This document shows positions 42,712 to 52,185 of a DNA stretch of 64,000 bases, piece after piece (positions within the stretch are counted from its first letter, which is position 1; each line of letters opens with the position of its first letter). The stretch is from NCBI RefSeq assembly GCF_005938085.1, contig NZ_SMZK01000001.1, forward strand, positions 620,001 through 684,000, in the 5' to 3' direction. The notes beneath the pieces are model-generated. The model made no database searches, was not told the DNA's origin, and saw only the letters and a list, made by a program, of their open reading frames with translations. The DNA is from Haloterrigena sp. H1. Its GTDB lineage: Archaea > Halobacteriota > Halobacteria > Halobacteriales > Natrialbaceae. The translations under genes were made by a program, and so were the position numbers.

Positions 42712-43059
42712 ATGAGTGACGAGTCACCATTCGAATCGATCTCCCTGACAAATCAGGCGGTCCTGCTTACTGTCGCCGAGCTCGCCCGCCAAGACGAAAC
42801 GCCGATCCAGACACACGACCTTCGGAAACGCTGTCAGGAGCAACTCGCCGATGTCGACACGGAAGTCATCGGCACGATCTCAGAAGCCGACATCATCCGC
42901 TCGCTGTACCAACTCGAGGACGAGGACCTCGTCGCTGAGGTCAACCCGCCGGAGACGTCGCCGACGGGCAAGGGGCGGCCGGCGTACACGCTTGCCGTCC
43001 CCGAAACGGCGGTCTACGAGGGTGTCGCCGATGAACTGCACGAGGTCATCCTTGAGTGA
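42712..43059 (+). CDS. Winged-helix DNA-binding domain protein
   Basis: The 115-residue protein (MSDESPFESISLTNQAVLLT) has a winged-helix layout: helix VLLTVAELARQDE, IQTHDLRKRCQEQL, then SEADIIRSLYQLEDEDLVAE as recognition helix and a PTGKGRPAYTLAV wing. It resembles haloarchaeal Cdc6-C-terminal-like or PadR-like wHTH proteins. It follows pspA on the same strand after 164 bp. The target is unknown. Confidence 0.72.
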   Translation: MSDESPFESISLTNQAVLLTVAELARQDETPIQTHDLRKRCQEQLADVDTEVIGTISEADIIRSLYQLEDEDLVAEVNPPETSPTGKGRPAYTLAVPETAVYEGVADELHEVILE

Positions 43060-43097
43060 CACCCGTACCCGCCCGGAAGGTGACTGACGTATCGCCG

Positions 43098-43607
43098 TCA
43101 CGACGGGGTCCCGAGAACGGCGATGTCGTAGCTTGCGACGGCCGACGGTGACTCGAGAACGATCACCTGAAACTCCCAGCTGAGACCAGCGTTGAGGTCC
43201 CCGGTACTGGCGAGGTATCGGCCGAGCATGGTGCCAGCGTCGTCGTAGACCCGTGTCCGTACTTCCACGGTCTGAATCCGGTTTGATCCCGTGTTTTCGA
43301 CGGTCCCCTGGATGGTCGAGCCGAGGTAGCCGCTCTCGACGACGAACTCGTGGTCACGGAGCGAGAGCGGGTCGAGCGGCGTCACCGAGTTGCTGGGTTG
43401 TTGCTGGGAGAGTGCTGCCGCCGCAGACAGCTGCGTTGCCGACCGGTTGGAGACGTTGCTGGCGTTGATCCCACTGACGGTTCCTTCCTCGTAGGTCGGC
43501 TGTCCGCCGAGACTACTGCTGCCGAGACAGCCGGCGGCTGCGGCTGCGATACCCGTTCCCAGTGTCGCAAGGACGCGTCGTCGACTCGTCGACTGCCGTC
43601 GGCTCAT
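43098..43607 (-). CDS. FxLYD-type Tat lipoprotein
   Basis: The 169-residue secreted lipoprotein has a twin-arginine signal with lipobox (RRRVLATLGTGIAAAAAGC; Cys27 is the lipid site), a Ser/Asn/Gln-rich spacer and a beta-sandwich domain. YLGSTIQGTVENTGSNRIQT and the later YDDAGTMLGRYLASTGDLNAG match the FxLYD family. It is displayed on the outer cell surface; the role is unknown. It converges on the winged-helix gene. Confidence 0.8.
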   Translation of the reverse strand: MSRRQSTSRRRVLATLGTGIAAAAAGCLGSSSLGGQPTYEEGTVSGINASNVSNRSATQLSAAAALSQQQPSNSVTPLDPLSLRDHEFVVESGYLGSTIQGTVENTGSNRIQTVEVRTRVYDDAGTMLGRYLASTGDLNAGLSWEFQVIVLESPSAVASYDIAVLGTPS

Positions 43608-43838
43608 CGCCGTCGAGCGGTCGTCTGCGAGGTGACTCCATCACGGTACATGTGTCGGGTCAACACCGCGGATCCATTTCAGTGTCGGCCTTGAAACCGC
43701 TGTCCTCGTCCGCCGGCGGCCGTCTCGGTCGTCCCTGTTTCGGCACGACTCGCTCGAGCGCTGTACCCGTTCGTCAGCGCCGGCGTGTGGCGGTGTGCAA
43801 CGCAGCCCCTTATTGTCGGGTCGGTGGAACGTGTCGCT

Positions 43839-44888
43839 ATGGAATCCGCCGAGACCGACGAAACGCTCGAGTCTTACGGGGCCGACATCGGTACCCACGA
43901 GGGGCTGTTGACGCGGGTCCGTGAGTGGGTTCTGGTCGATGGAAACCGGTTATCCGTCGCCGCCATCATCTTGCTCGTCGTCTTCGCGGTGGTCGCCGCG
44001 TTGTACGAACTCGGCGTCATTACCTTCGTCAACCCGGGTGCCGTGACGAGCGTGGCAAGCGGTCTGATCGCGGGGACGTTCTCGCTCGTGACGCTCGTGG
44101 TCTCGGTCAACCAGCTCATCCTCTCTCAGGAGTTCAGCGCGGCCGGCAGGGCCCGCGACCGGCTCGAGGACGTCATCGAGTTCCGTCAGACCCTCGCGGA
44201 CGACGCGGCCATCCCTGCGAGCCCGGCAGTGCCGACGCGAGTCCTCGGAGTGATCCTCGAATCGATCCATCGCGACGCCACCGCGCTCGCCGATGCGGTC
44301 GGGGATCACGACGACGGGCCCTCGGAGATAGTCATTCGATACACGAACAGCGTTCGAGAGCGGACAGAGCGGATCGACGACCGTATCGGGCAGTCCGGTT
44401 CCGACGCGTTCACCGCCGTGTCGGCGGCGATCACGTACGACGAGTCCTGGCACCTGTACGTCGGTACCCACCTGCGCGGCGAGTACGCCGACTCGCTGTC
44501 GCCGGCTGCTGTCGAGCGACTCGACGAACTGATCGACTCGCTCAAGCTGTTTCACGTGGCCCGCGAGCAGTTCAAGACGACGTACCTGCAGCAGGAACTC
44601 ACGCGCTTCTCGCAACTCACGGTCTACTGTGGCGTGCCATCGATCCTGTCGGCGATCCTCATCGGGTTGTTGTATGCTGACTTCACTGGGCCGAGCGTCA
44701 GCGCCGCCGTGCTCCCGGCCGTCGTGAGCGTGCTGTTTCTCGTCGTCCTCTCGCCGCTCGCGCTGCTTGCCTCCTACATCCTGCGAACCGCGACTATCAC
44801 GCGCCGAACCGCGTCGGTCGGCCCAATGGTCCCCCAGAAAGATCCCGAAGCGGGCCCGTTCGACGTGAGCGCCGGGGACGATCGGTGA
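43839..44888 (+). CDS. Four-helix membrane protein, conserved-looking
   Basis: The 349-residue protein has two membrane helices near the start (about residues 39-60 and 68-95), a long soluble loop of about 170 residues (GRARDRLEDVIEFRQTLAD, TERIDDRIGQSGSDAFTAV, RLDELIDSLKLFHVAREQF) and two more near the end. The layout recalls DUF4239/bestrophin-like channels, but I cannot assign it. The start is ATG 43839; an earlier GTG at 43785 is in frame. A conserved role in haloarchaea is a guess from its regularity. Confidence 0.65.
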   Translation: MESAETDETLESYGADIGTHEGLLTRVREWVLVDGNRLSVAAIILLVVFAVVAALYELGVITFVNPGAVTSVASGLIAGTFSLVTLVVSVNQLILSQEFSAAGRARDRLEDVIEFRQTLADDAAIPASPAVPTRVLGVILESIHRDATALADAVGDHDDGPSEIVIRYTNSVRERTERIDDRIGQSGSDAFTAVSAAITYDESWHLYVGTHLRGEYADSLSPAAVERLDELIDSLKLFHVAREQFKTTYLQQELTRFSQLTVYCGVPSILSAILIGLLYADFTGPSVSAAVLPAVVSVLFLVVLSPLALLASYILRTATITRRTASVGPMVPQKDPEAGPFDVSAGDDR

Positions 44889-45020
44889 CCGCGTCCACAC
44901 CTGCTCGAGCGTGACATCGTGGCTGTTCGCAGAACGAACACGTCGTTCGAGCGACGCCGGAACCCACCCTCCCGATTCCGGATCGACTCATTCGTATGGC
45001 CGCGGCCACTATCGACGGCT

Positions 45021-45500
45021 GTGATCGTCATCTGCGGGCCGTCGGGTGCCGGGAAAACCACCATCGCGACCCGCGTCCGTGACCGACTCACGGAGCGGGA
45101 CGTTCCGGTTCGACTCTCCCACTCTGATGACTTCTCGAGTCGCACCTACGAACAACTGGCCGAGCAGGCCGGTTCGGCCCCTGCGGCCGGCGTTACGCTC
45201 GTCGACGGGACGTTCTACCGTCGGAAATGGCAGACGCAGTTTCGCGCCCTCGGCGACGTGCGGTTCGTCCACGTGACCGCGAGCCTCGAGACCTGTCTCG
45301 AGCGTAATCGGGCCCGGGCGGATTCGATCGCGGAACAGGGCGTCCACGTCGTCTACCGGGAGTTCGAGGCCCCCGACGCCGATCTCGTGATCGATACCGA
45401 TCGGTGTGAGCCCGCCGCCGCTGCCGAGCGAATACTGACTGCGATCGAGACGTGGGACGAGCACAACGCGGTGCCATCGGTCGATGACACTCTCTGCTAA
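45021..45500 (+). CDS. P-loop kinase, adenylylsulfate kinase-like
   Basis: The 159-residue protein starts at GTG 45021 (MIVICGPSGAGKTTIATRV) with Walker A directly at the N-terminus. Then come LTERDVPVRLSHSDDFSSRT, VDGTFYRRKWQTQF and VHVTASLETCLERNRARAD, the pattern of small nucleotide or tRNA kinases such as APS kinase-like and PSTK-like enzymes. A start further upstream at 44919 is possible but adds a basic leader overlapping the promoter. The substrate is not decidable. Confidence 0.72.
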   Translation: MIVICGPSGAGKTTIATRVRDRLTERDVPVRLSHSDDFSSRTYEQLAEQAGSAPAAGVTLVDGTFYRRKWQTQFRALGDVRFVHVTASLETCLERNRARADSIAEQGVHVVYREFEAPDADLVIDTDRCEPAAAAERILTAIETWDEHNAVPSVDDTLC

Positions 45501-45569
45501 TGAATCCCGAGAGCGATTGCCGCCGTCGAGACAGTCAGACGACGGGTACGACGCCGGGAATGGCTCTCG

Positions 45570-46016
45570 TCAGGCAGTGAATACGGGGACGTCGAGCGAG
45601 CCGATGACCCGGTTGGTGATCGAGCCCAAAAGCGGTTTGTCCGGATCCGAGCGCCCGCGTTTCCCCATGACAACGAGGTCGATATCGTGTTCGTCGACGT
45701 ACTCGGTGATGGCCTCGACAGGCGTGTTCGCCTTGACAGCCGTGACACAGGAGACGCCGGCGTCGTCGGCAAGGTCTTCGATCTCGGTGACGAACGTCTG
45801 CCCTTTCTTCTCGAGTCGGCGTCGTGTCTGCTTGATATCGCTTGGCACCGCGACGTAGTCGGCATCACCCATATCCATCGCGTACAGGACGTGCAGGGTC
45901 GCGTCGTTTCGCTGTGCGAACTTGATAGCCTGTGCAGCCCCATTGCGGGCGGCCTTGCTGCCGTCGGTCGGCACGAGGATATCGTCGAAGTCGTGTGGTT
46001 CGTCCATACGTGCCAT
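45570..46016 (-). CDS. Universal stress protein (UspA family)
   Basis: The 148-residue protein (or 145 from the second Met) has DDILVPTDGSKAARNGAAQA at the start and the ATP-binding G-2x-G-9x-G(S/T) motif GKRGRSDPDKPLLGSITNRV near the end, so it is of the ATP-binding UspA type. It probably helps survival under stress. It is convergent with the P-loop kinase gene. A half copy of a family A repeat lies 45 bp before its start. Confidence 0.9.
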   Translation of the reverse strand: MARMDEPHDFDDILVPTDGSKAARNGAAQAIKFAQRNDATLHVLYAMDMGDADYVAVPSDIKQTRRRLEKKGQTFVTEIEDLADDAGVSCVTAVKANTPVEAITEYVDEHDIDLVVMGKRGRSDPDKPLLGSITNRVIGSLDVPVFTA

Positions 46017-46060
46017 ACAACGCTCAAATGGGTAATCCTTATCGATACAGGAGAGACACC

Positions 46061-46110
46061 GATACGGTCTGCTACCGCTGTGTCCCGGCGCACCCGCGAT
46101 CCGTCGTCAC
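46061..46110. repeat. Family A repeat, half copy
   Basis: GATACGGTCTGCTACCGCTG starts at 46061, followed by TGTCCCGGCGCACCCGC, which matches the inside of copy 4. No right arm was found, so this is a truncated element. Confidence 0.5.
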
Positions 46111-46165
46111 TCGTGACTCGCCAGCACCGGTTGTCTCAATCGAACCCGTGACCGGCTATCCGGGG

Positions 46166-46444
46166 TCACGAAACCGGCGCGTGATCCGGTGGCGGGCGTG
46201 TTCGGACGGATTGACCGAGTCCCTCCAGAAGCAGGTCGATCGCGTGTTCGTGTTCGTGCTTCGGGCGATGGATGTGCGTTGGGCGAACCGGTTGCGTCTC
46301 GTAGGCAGTAAACGCACCCGCGGGCATGTCGCCGTCCCGCTCGAAATGTACCCGCAATTCGAACAGTAATGCGTGGACATGGATGAGTTCTTGGGCGTTC
46401 ACGCAGCAATCCACACGAGCGATTTCCTTAATATTCTCTGTCAT
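46166..46444 (-). CDS. UPF0058 family protein
   Basis: The 92-residue protein has the UPF0058 core: NAQELIHVHALLFELRVHF, then YETQPVRPTHIHRPKHEHEH and DLLLEGLGQSVR. These small helical proteins are present in many copies in haloarchaea and in some methanogens; their function is not known. The N-terminal MTENIKEIARVDCC extension is longer than in most members. The start is ATG 46442-46444. Confidence 0.85.
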   Translation of the reverse strand: MTENIKEIARVDCCVNAQELIHVHALLFELRVHFERDGDMPAGAFTAYETQPVRPTHIHRPKHEHEHAIDLLLEGLGQSVRTRPPPDHAPVS

Positions 46445-46534
46445 TTCTCCCGAGTATCACGCTGATCGTGACTGTATGATGGGCACACTCACGATGTGAG
46501 TCACCGTGTGTCTCGCTCCGATCGCAGCCGTTGT

Positions 46535-47395
46535 CTAGTCGAGATACTTGCCGGCCAGCAGGTCGATGCGCTCGAGCGTGTCGTCGGGAATCGCCTCCGG
46601 TGGCGTGTTGATCGCGCCCTCGAGCGCGTTCCAGGCCTCGCTTTCGAAGTCGTCTGGCATCGTTCGGATCGCGTGTTCGACGACCGCATTGATCGAATCC
46701 CGGTTCGCCACGGCGTTTTGGCGGACCTCCTCGAGGGAGACCTCGCTATCCGATTTCCAGACGTCGTAGTCGGTGACGCCGGCGACGGTGGCGTAGCTCA
46801 GTTCTGCTTCGCGGGCGAGTTTGGCCTCGGGGATGGCGGTCATGCCGATGATGTCCCAGCCCTGCTCGCGGTAGAACTCGCTTTCGGCCTTCGTCGAGAA
46901 CTGTGGGCCTTCGATGCAGACGTAGGTGCCGTCTGGTGCAACTTTGGTGTCGGCATCGGTCGCCTCGCGGGCCGATTCGGCCAGATGGGCGGCCAGTGCC
47001 GGACAGTAGGGCTCGGCAAAGCCCATGTGGACGACCATCCCGTCGCCGAAGAACGTCGGCGAGCGGTGTTTGGTTCGGTCGAAGATCTGATCGGGGACGA
47101 CCAGCGTCCGTGGCGGCAGGTCCTCGCGGAGGCTCCCGACCGCGTTCGTCGAGATCACTCGGTCGACGCCGACCGATTTGAGCGCGTAGATGTTCGCCCG
47201 ATAGGACGCGTCGGTCGGCGGATGCTGATGGGCCTCGCCGTGACGCGGCAGAAACGCGACCTCCCGGCCGGCGAGCTCGCCGATCGTGACCGCGTCGCTT
47301 GGCTCGCCGTAGGGCGTCGAGACGTGCTCACGACGGACGTTCTCGAGTGGCAGTGCCTCGTAGATGCCGCTTCCACCGATGACGCCGATTGTCAT
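46535..47395 (-). CDS. mtnP: S-methyl-5'-thioadenosine phosphorylase
   Basis: MtnP splits methylthioadenosine to adenine and methylthioribose-1-phosphate in methionine and purine salvage. The 286-residue protein begins MTIGVIGGSGIYEALPLENV. It has FLPRHGEAHQHPPTDASYRANIY (phosphate and sugar binding) split over adjacent segments, NAVGSLREDLPP, YVCIEGPQFSTKAESEFYR and IIGMTAIPEAKLAREAELSY, which are signatures of the MTAP/PNP family. A purine PRTase gene lies 1 kb upstream on the same strand, so adenine can be reclaimed. Confidence 0.93.
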   Translation of the reverse strand: MTIGVIGGSGIYEALPLENVRREHVSTPYGEPSDAVTIGELAGREVAFLPRHGEAHQHPPTDASYRANIYALKSVGVDRVISTNAVGSLREDLPPRTLVVPDQIFDRTKHRSPTFFGDGMVVHMGFAEPYCPALAAHLAESAREATDADTKVAPDGTYVCIEGPQFSTKAESEFYREQGWDIIGMTAIPEAKLAREAELSYATVAGVTDYDVWKSDSEVSLEEVRQNAVANRDSINAVVEHAIRTMPDDFESEAWNALEGAINTPPEAIPDDTLERIDLLAGKYLD

Positions 47396-47422
47396 ACGGA
47401 GACGTGGGCGGACGACCCTCCT

Positions 47423-47460
47423 AATACTGCCGGACGAACCGATTTACACATTGATCGAGC
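47423..47460. repeat. Family B repeat fragment
   Basis: AATACTGCCGGAC at 47423-47435 followed by CGATTTACACATTGATCGAG matches, in shortened form, the two ends of the element at 8479-8560. It sits between mtnP and the Spo0M-like gene. Confidence 0.45.
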
Positions 47461-47470
47461 GTTCGGCTGC

Positions 47471-48199
47471 TCAACAGTTCCGTTCGATCACCGTTCGCAG
47501 CCGCCGCTCGATGTCCCCCTCCTCGCCGGGCATGAGCGACAGTCGCTCGTACTGCTCGTCGAGGTCGAACTGCTCCGCCAGCAAGCCGCCACGACGGTCG
47601 ACCTCGAGCAGCAGGTCGAACCCGTCGCCTTCGGGAAGCGTGACGACCTCGAGTTCGTCGAGTTCGCCCGCGAACGGCCCCGATCGGGGGACGAACTCGA
47701 GTTCCTGGACGAAGCGATGGTCGGCGAACAGCGACTCCGTGGCCTCGCACTTGGCCGATCGGAGCGTAAAGCCGAGCGACTCGAGAGCGTCGAACAGCGC
47801 CTGCCGGAGCGGATCGGGCTCGATCTCGACAGGGTCGCGATCGTCGGGATCGACCGCCCAGTCGATGTCGAGCCCGGTGTCGAGCCAGACCTTCGTTTTC
47901 CCCAGTGTGACGGGCGTGTGGTACGGGACGTCGACCGAGACGGTAAAACTCCGTTCCTCGTCAGGCTCGATCGTAAACGGGTCCGCGAGACGAAACGTGT
48001 CGATCTTCGCCGTCCCCGTGCTGTCGTCGGTCTCGTAGCGCGTCTCGAGCGCGAAGTAGATCCCGTCGACCTCCTGGCTGTCGTTACCGCCGGTGACGTC
48101 GACGCGTGCGTCGACGGACTCGCCGGCCGTGAGCGTCGTTGGGAGAACCGTATCGACCGTCGCCGAACCGATGCCGAGACTCGTGAGGACTCGTTTCAT
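47471..48199 (-). CDS. Spo0M (arrestin-like) family protein
   Basis: The 242-residue protein begins MKRVLTSLGIGSATVDTVLP and has an arrestin-like beta-sandwich in the N-terminal half (AGESVDARVDVTGG, EVDGIYFALETRY, FTVSVDVPYHTPVTLGKTKVWL). The C-terminal half has LEFVPRSGPFAGELDELEV and LEVDRRGGLLAEQFDLDE, as in Spo0M homologues. In Bacillus Spo0M affects sporulation; in haloarchaea no role is established. The start is ATG 48197-48199. Confidence 0.88.
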   Translation of the reverse strand: MKRVLTSLGIGSATVDTVLPTTLTAGESVDARVDVTGGNDSQEVDGIYFALETRYETDDSTGTAKIDTFRLADPFTIEPDEERSFTVSVDVPYHTPVTLGKTKVWLDTGLDIDWAVDPDDRDPVEIEPDPLRQALFDALESLGFTLRSAKCEATESLFADHRFVQELEFVPRSGPFAGELDELEVVTLPEGDGFDLLLEVDRRGGLLAEQFDLDEQYERLSLMPGEEGDIERRLRTVIERNC

Positions 48200-48378
48200 A
48201 CGTCGGAAACAGTCACAGCCAGCCCATAAATACGTGTCCCGTTGACACTCTCGAGTACTGATCGTTGCTTGCGATATCGGACAGCCGTACTGTCGATCTC
48301 CGCGAGCGAGCGCGCACTGGCTGGTAGTCGCCGGTATCGCGCCCGGCAGAAGCGGCTCCTGTGGGAGGGCTTTGAGAC

Positions 48379-49077
48379 CTACTCGCCGACGAGCGCCCAC
48401 TCCTCGGTACCGACCGACTCGAGCACCTCGCGTCGTTCCATCTCGGCGAGGACTTCGGGGAGCCGGTCGGGCTGGGCGATTTCCATCTCGATGCGGTCGA
48501 TTCCGTGGTACGCCGCGAGGAAGTGACGGAGCTCCTCGTTCGTGAACGTCTCCTGGTCGGCCTTTTCCATGGCGCTCGAGGTCAGGTCGATCATGTCCTC
48601 GATGAAGTTCCACGGGTAGACGACCCAGGTCCACTCCTCGAGTCGTTCGCCGACGTAGTCAGGCTGGAACTCGCTGGTGCCAAGCAGTTGCAGCGTCGCG
48701 GTGCGGACCTCGCTGGCCTCGCGGTCCATGACGTACTCGTGGGCGTGGCTGATCGAGCCGCCGGTGTCGGCGATGTCGTCGATGATGAGCACGTCCTTCC
48801 CTTCGACGCTGCCTTCCGGCATCGGATACCGGACAGTCGGCTCGTCGGCTTTCGCGGCGGTGCCGACGTAGTGTTCCATCTTTAGGCTCGTCAGGTCGTC
48901 CAAGCCGAGGAAGTCACAGAGACACCGACCCGCGAACCAGCCACCGCGGGCCAGCGCGACGACGACGTCCGGTTCGAATTCGTCGTCGCGGACATCGTCA
49001 GCCACGTCTCGGCACAGGCCGTAAATGTACTCCCAGTTGGTTATGGTACAGTCGAAATCGTCCGGTAGATCGGACAT
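48379..49077 (-). CDS. Purine/xanthine-type phosphoribosyltransferase
   Basis: The 232-residue protein has a type I PRTase domain (residues 15-170) with the PRPP-binding motif VLIIDDIADTGGS, VALARGGWFAGRCLCDFLG and VVYPWNFIEDM. A C-terminal helical region of about 60 residues follows. Proteins of this kind are annotated as hypoxanthine/guanine or xanthine PRTases, or as HGPRTase-like proteins in archaea. Its position next to mtnP fits purine salvage. Base preference is not certain. The start is ATG 49075-49077, divergent from thiC. Confidence 0.85.
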   Translation of the reverse strand: MSDLPDDFDCTITNWEYIYGLCRDVADDVRDDEFEPDVVVALARGGWFAGRCLCDFLGLDDLTSLKMEHYVGTAAKADEPTVRYPMPEGSVEGKDVLIIDDIADTGGSISHAHEYVMDREASEVRTATLQLLGTSEFQPDYVGERLEEWTWVVYPWNFIEDMIDLTSSAMEKADQETFTNEELRHFLAAYHGIDRIEMEIAQPDRLPEVLAEMERREVLESVGTEEWALVGE

Positions 49078-49182
49078 CTGATGGCCACCTATCGGGTGTC
49101 TCGAGCGCGGTCCCCTTAAGTTGGCTGAAACGGCCGTCGATCACCAGCCGCGTTTGACCGCGTCGTTTACGGCCGTAGACAG

Positions 49183-49192
49183 TTATTTATAA
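49183..49192 (+). promoter_or_regulatory. TATA box of thiC
   Basis: TTATTTATAA at 49183-49192 lies 25-34 bp before ATG 49217, so the transcript would be leaderless or nearly so. The region shows no TPP riboswitch core, and there is no room for one. Confidence 0.55.
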
Positions 49193-49214
49193 CTGGATAA
49201 TACAACCTAGTTAT
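49189..49214 (+). promoter_or_regulatory. Inverted repeat overlapping the thiC transcription start
   Basis: ATAACTGG at 49189-49196 is mirrored by CCTAGTTAT at 49206-49214 (one base looped out), with a 9-base centre. It runs from the TATA box to three bases before the ATG, just where a repressor would block initiation. Haloarchaea control thiC with the regulator ThiR; that this is its site is inference. Confidence 0.5.
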
Positions 49215-49216
49215 CA

Positions 49217-50665
49217 ATGGCGCAGACACAGCGACAGGCCGCCCGTGAAGGAACGATCACGCCCGCAATGGAACGTGTCGCCGAGCGAGAGAACCGAAAG
49301 CCGAAGTTTGTCCGCGAACAGGTCGCCGCAGGACAGGCCGTCATCCCGGCCAACCGCAACCACGACACGCTCGATCCGGTGATCATCGGCCGCGAGTTCG
49401 CGACGAAGGTCAACGCTAACATCGGCAACAGCGAGACGACCAGTGACCTCGAGACGGAACTCGAGAAGCTCCACACCGCGGTCCACTACGGCGCGGATAC
49501 GGTGATGGACCTCGGAACAGGCAGCGATTTAGACGAGATCCGTGAGGCCCACGTCGACCACTCGCCGGTGCCGCTCGGGACGGTGCCGCTGTACGAGGCG
49601 GTCAAGCAAGCCGGCAGCCCCAAGGACATCACGAAAGATCTGCTGCTCGAACTCATTGAAAAGCAAGCCGAGCAGGGCGTCGACTACATGACGATCCACG
49701 CGGGGATTCTGGCCGAACATCTGCCGCTGACCGACGGCCGGAAGACGGGCATCGTCTCGCGGGGCGGCTCGATCATGGCGTCGTGGATGGAAGCACATGG
49801 CGAACAGAACCCCCTGTATCAGGTGTTTCCGGAGATCTGCGAGATCTTCGCCGAACACGACGTGACGTTCAGCCTGGGGGACAGCCTCCGGCCGGGCTGT
49901 CTGGCCGACGCCTGTGACGACGCCCAGTACGCCGAACTCGACACGCTGGGTGAACTCACACGCGTCGGCTGGGACCACGGCGTCCAGGTGATGGTCGAGG
50001 GCCCGGGCCACGTCCCGATGCACAAGATCGCGGAGAACGTCGAGCGCCAGCAGGAGGTCTGTGACGGTGCGCCTTTCTACGTCCTCGGTCCGCTGGTGAC
50101 TGACATCGCGCCGGGCTACGACCACATCACCAGCGCCATCGGGGCCGCGATGGCAGCGCAAGCGGGTGCCGCAATGTTGTGCTACGTGACCCCGAAAGAA
50201 CACCTCGGTCTCCCCGAGAAAGACGACGTTCGCGATGGCCTCGCGGCCTACCGGATCGCCGCCCACGCCGCCGATGTCGGCACCGAACGCCCTGGCGCAC
50301 GCGACTGGGACGACGCCCTCTCGGAAGCCCGCTACGCGTTCGACTGGCGCGAGCAGTTCGACCTCGCGCTCGATCCCGACCGTGCCCGATCCTTCCACGA
50401 CCAGACACTGCCTGGTGACAACTACAAGGAGGCCCGCTTCTGCTCGATGTGCGGTGCGGAGTTCTGCTCGATGCGGATCGACCAGGATGCGCGCGAAAGC
50501 GGGGACATGGACTCACTCGAGGAAGAAGACGAGGGAACCGACCTCGAGACCTCGCCGGCAGCCGAGGTCAACCGGCCGCCGGTCGGTACCCACGCGTCGG
50601 GCGATCTGCCGCCGATGGCGGACGACGAAGGTGTCGATCGACTCGAGGAAGTCGGAGACGACTGA
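49217..50665 (+). CDS. thiC: Phosphomethylpyrimidine synthase (ThiC)
   Basis: ThiC is the radical-SAM enzyme that converts AIR to HMP-P for thiamine. The 482-residue protein has the family blocks [46 protein letters not shown] and the unusual C-terminal [4Fe-4S] motif CSMCGAEFC (Cys409, Cys412, Cys417). A charged tail of about 60 residues (acidic, then Pro-rich) follows the cluster motif. The start is ATG 49217 with a leaderless promoter and probable operator. Confidence 0.96.
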   Translation: MAQTQRQAAREGTITPAMERVAERENRKPKFVREQVAAGQAVIPANRNHDTLDPVIIGREFATKVNANIGNSETTSDLETELEKLHTAVHYGADTVMDLGTGSDLDEIREAHVDHSPVPLGTVPLYEAVKQAGSPKDITKDLLLELIEKQAEQGVDYMTIHAGILAEHLPLTDGRKTGIVSRGGSIMASWMEAHGEQNPLYQVFPEICEIFAEHDVTFSLGDSLRPGCLADACDDAQYAELDTLGELTRVGWDHGVQVMVEGPGHVPMHKIAENVERQQEVCDGAPFYVLGPLVTDIAPGYDHITSAIGAAMAAQAGAAMLCYVTPKEHLGLPEKDDVRDGLAAYRIAAHAADVGTERPGARDWDDALSEARYAFDWREQFDLALDPDRARSFHDQTLPGDNYKEARFCSMCGAEFCSMRIDQDARESGDMDSLEEEDEGTDLETSPAAEVNRPPVGTHASGDLPPMADDEGVDRLEEVGDD

Positions 50666-50771
50666 GTCGGACCCGCCGGTGACCGGCGGGACCTTCGTAT
50701 GTCAAAATCGAATACAGTCACAGAGAATCGACCTCGTCTTTATCCGATATACTGTGGACGGTCCGACAACG

Positions 50772-52116
50772 ATGGCTCCTCGACGGCGGACCGTACTTGC
50801 GGCAGTATCGACGGCGACAGCGTCGGCAGCGGCCGGCTGTACGGACTTGTTCACTGAGCAGACGAGCGACGAAACCGACGGCTCGACCCCCTCCGACGTC
50901 GCGACGGCACTGGTCAGCGACCTCGCGAACGAGAAGTTCGATCGGGCCAGCGAGCGATTCGTCGAACAGGAACGCGACAGACGCGGCGATCCCGCCCGCC
51001 TCGAGCGCCTCTGGATGGGATACGGCACGGTCGGCGGCTCGTTCGACGAGGTCGTCGATACGAGCACAATGACGAGAAACGGCTTCACGGCGGTCGACCT
51101 GACGCTGGCGTTCGCCCGCGGCGACCACACCTGTCGTGTCATCGTCAATGGGCAGTCGCGGCCCGTCGATTGCGGGATCGTCGACGAGTACGAGCGACCG
51201 TCGTACGTCGATCCGGACGCGATCGTTACACGCGAGGTGAGCCTTTCGGTCGCGGACTGTTCGCTGCCGGGGACCGTCGCGACACCCAACGGAAGCACGG
51301 GAGACGGCGTCCCCGGCGTCGTCCTCGTCCACGACGTCGGGCCCGGGACGAAAAACACCGATCGCGGCGGCACCAGGACGTTTACCGATATAGGAGCGGG
51401 GACTCGCCACGAAGGGCGTCGCGACGCTTCGCTACGACAAGCGCATCCCGGCCTGCGAGGTCCAACCGGGCTCGTACACCCTCGACCATGTTACCGTCGA
51501 CGACGCGCTGGTCGCCGTCGAGCGACTCCGGGCCGTCGAGGGCGTCGACGCCGATCGGATCGTCGTCGTCGGGCACGGTCTCGGCGGCCGCGCGACACCG
51601 CGGATCGCCGCTCGAGACGGGAACCTCGCCGGCATCGCCGGCCTGGCCGCGCCGGCACGTCCGTACCACGAACTGACGCTCGCGCAACTGGAACACAAGG
51701 TAGCGGTCGGCAGCCAGACGTGGGACGATCTGGCGACGATCGCCGACCAGTGGGCTGACGAAATCGAGCGGATTCGAGCGGACGAGTACGACGCGAGCGA
51801 GAAGCTACTCGGGAAACCCGGCGCGTTCTGGGACAGTCTCGCAGCGTACGATCACCTCGAAACCGGGGCGGGGATCGACGTTCCGACGTACTTCTTGCAG
51901 GGCACGCGCGACTTTCAGGTCACCGCGGCCGACGACCTCGAGCGCTGGCAGACCGAACTCGAAGGCCGATCCGAGACGACGTTCGAGACGTATGACGGTC
52001 TCAACCACCTGTTCATGCCGGGTGAAGGGCCGTCGGTGGAGTTCGCCTACGCCGTTCGGAACAACGTCGCCGAGCGGGTCGTCGCCGATCTCGCGACCTG
52101 GGTGGCCAACCGGTAG
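50772..52116 (+). pseudogene. Frameshifted alpha/beta hydrolase lipoprotein (DUF3887 + hydrolase)
   Basis: The gene would encode about 447 residues but is broken by one extra base. It starts at ATG 50772 with a Tat lipoprotein signal (RRRTVLAAVSTATASAAAGC), has a DUF3887-like region, then VPGVVLVHDVGPGTKNTDRG. At the GGGG run 51398-51401 the frame shifts; removing one G continues GLATKGVATLRYDKRIPACE in the next frame through to TAG 52114-52116. The nucleophile elbow is GHGLGG instead of GHSLGG (codon 51577-51579), so the catalytic Ser is also lost, while TYFLQGTRDFQVT and LNHLF remain. Two separate losses favour a true pseudogene over a sequencing error, though the single-base run needs checking. 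Confidence 0.8.
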
Positions 52117-52185
52117 CCGGCGGTTCACACGGTAGTCCGGATGAACGACCGAGGATTGATACGGCGGTCGCCCAATCCACGTCAC

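Noticed and set aside
46496-48229. A 577-codon plus-strand frame opposite mtnP and the Spo0M-like gene
   Set aside because: It spans two well-supported minus-strand genes and has no recognisable motif.
49078-49216. A TPP riboswitch upstream of thiC
   Set aside because: The core motifs of the TPP aptamer are missing and the TATA box is about 30 bp from the ATG, leaving no leader for an RNA switch.
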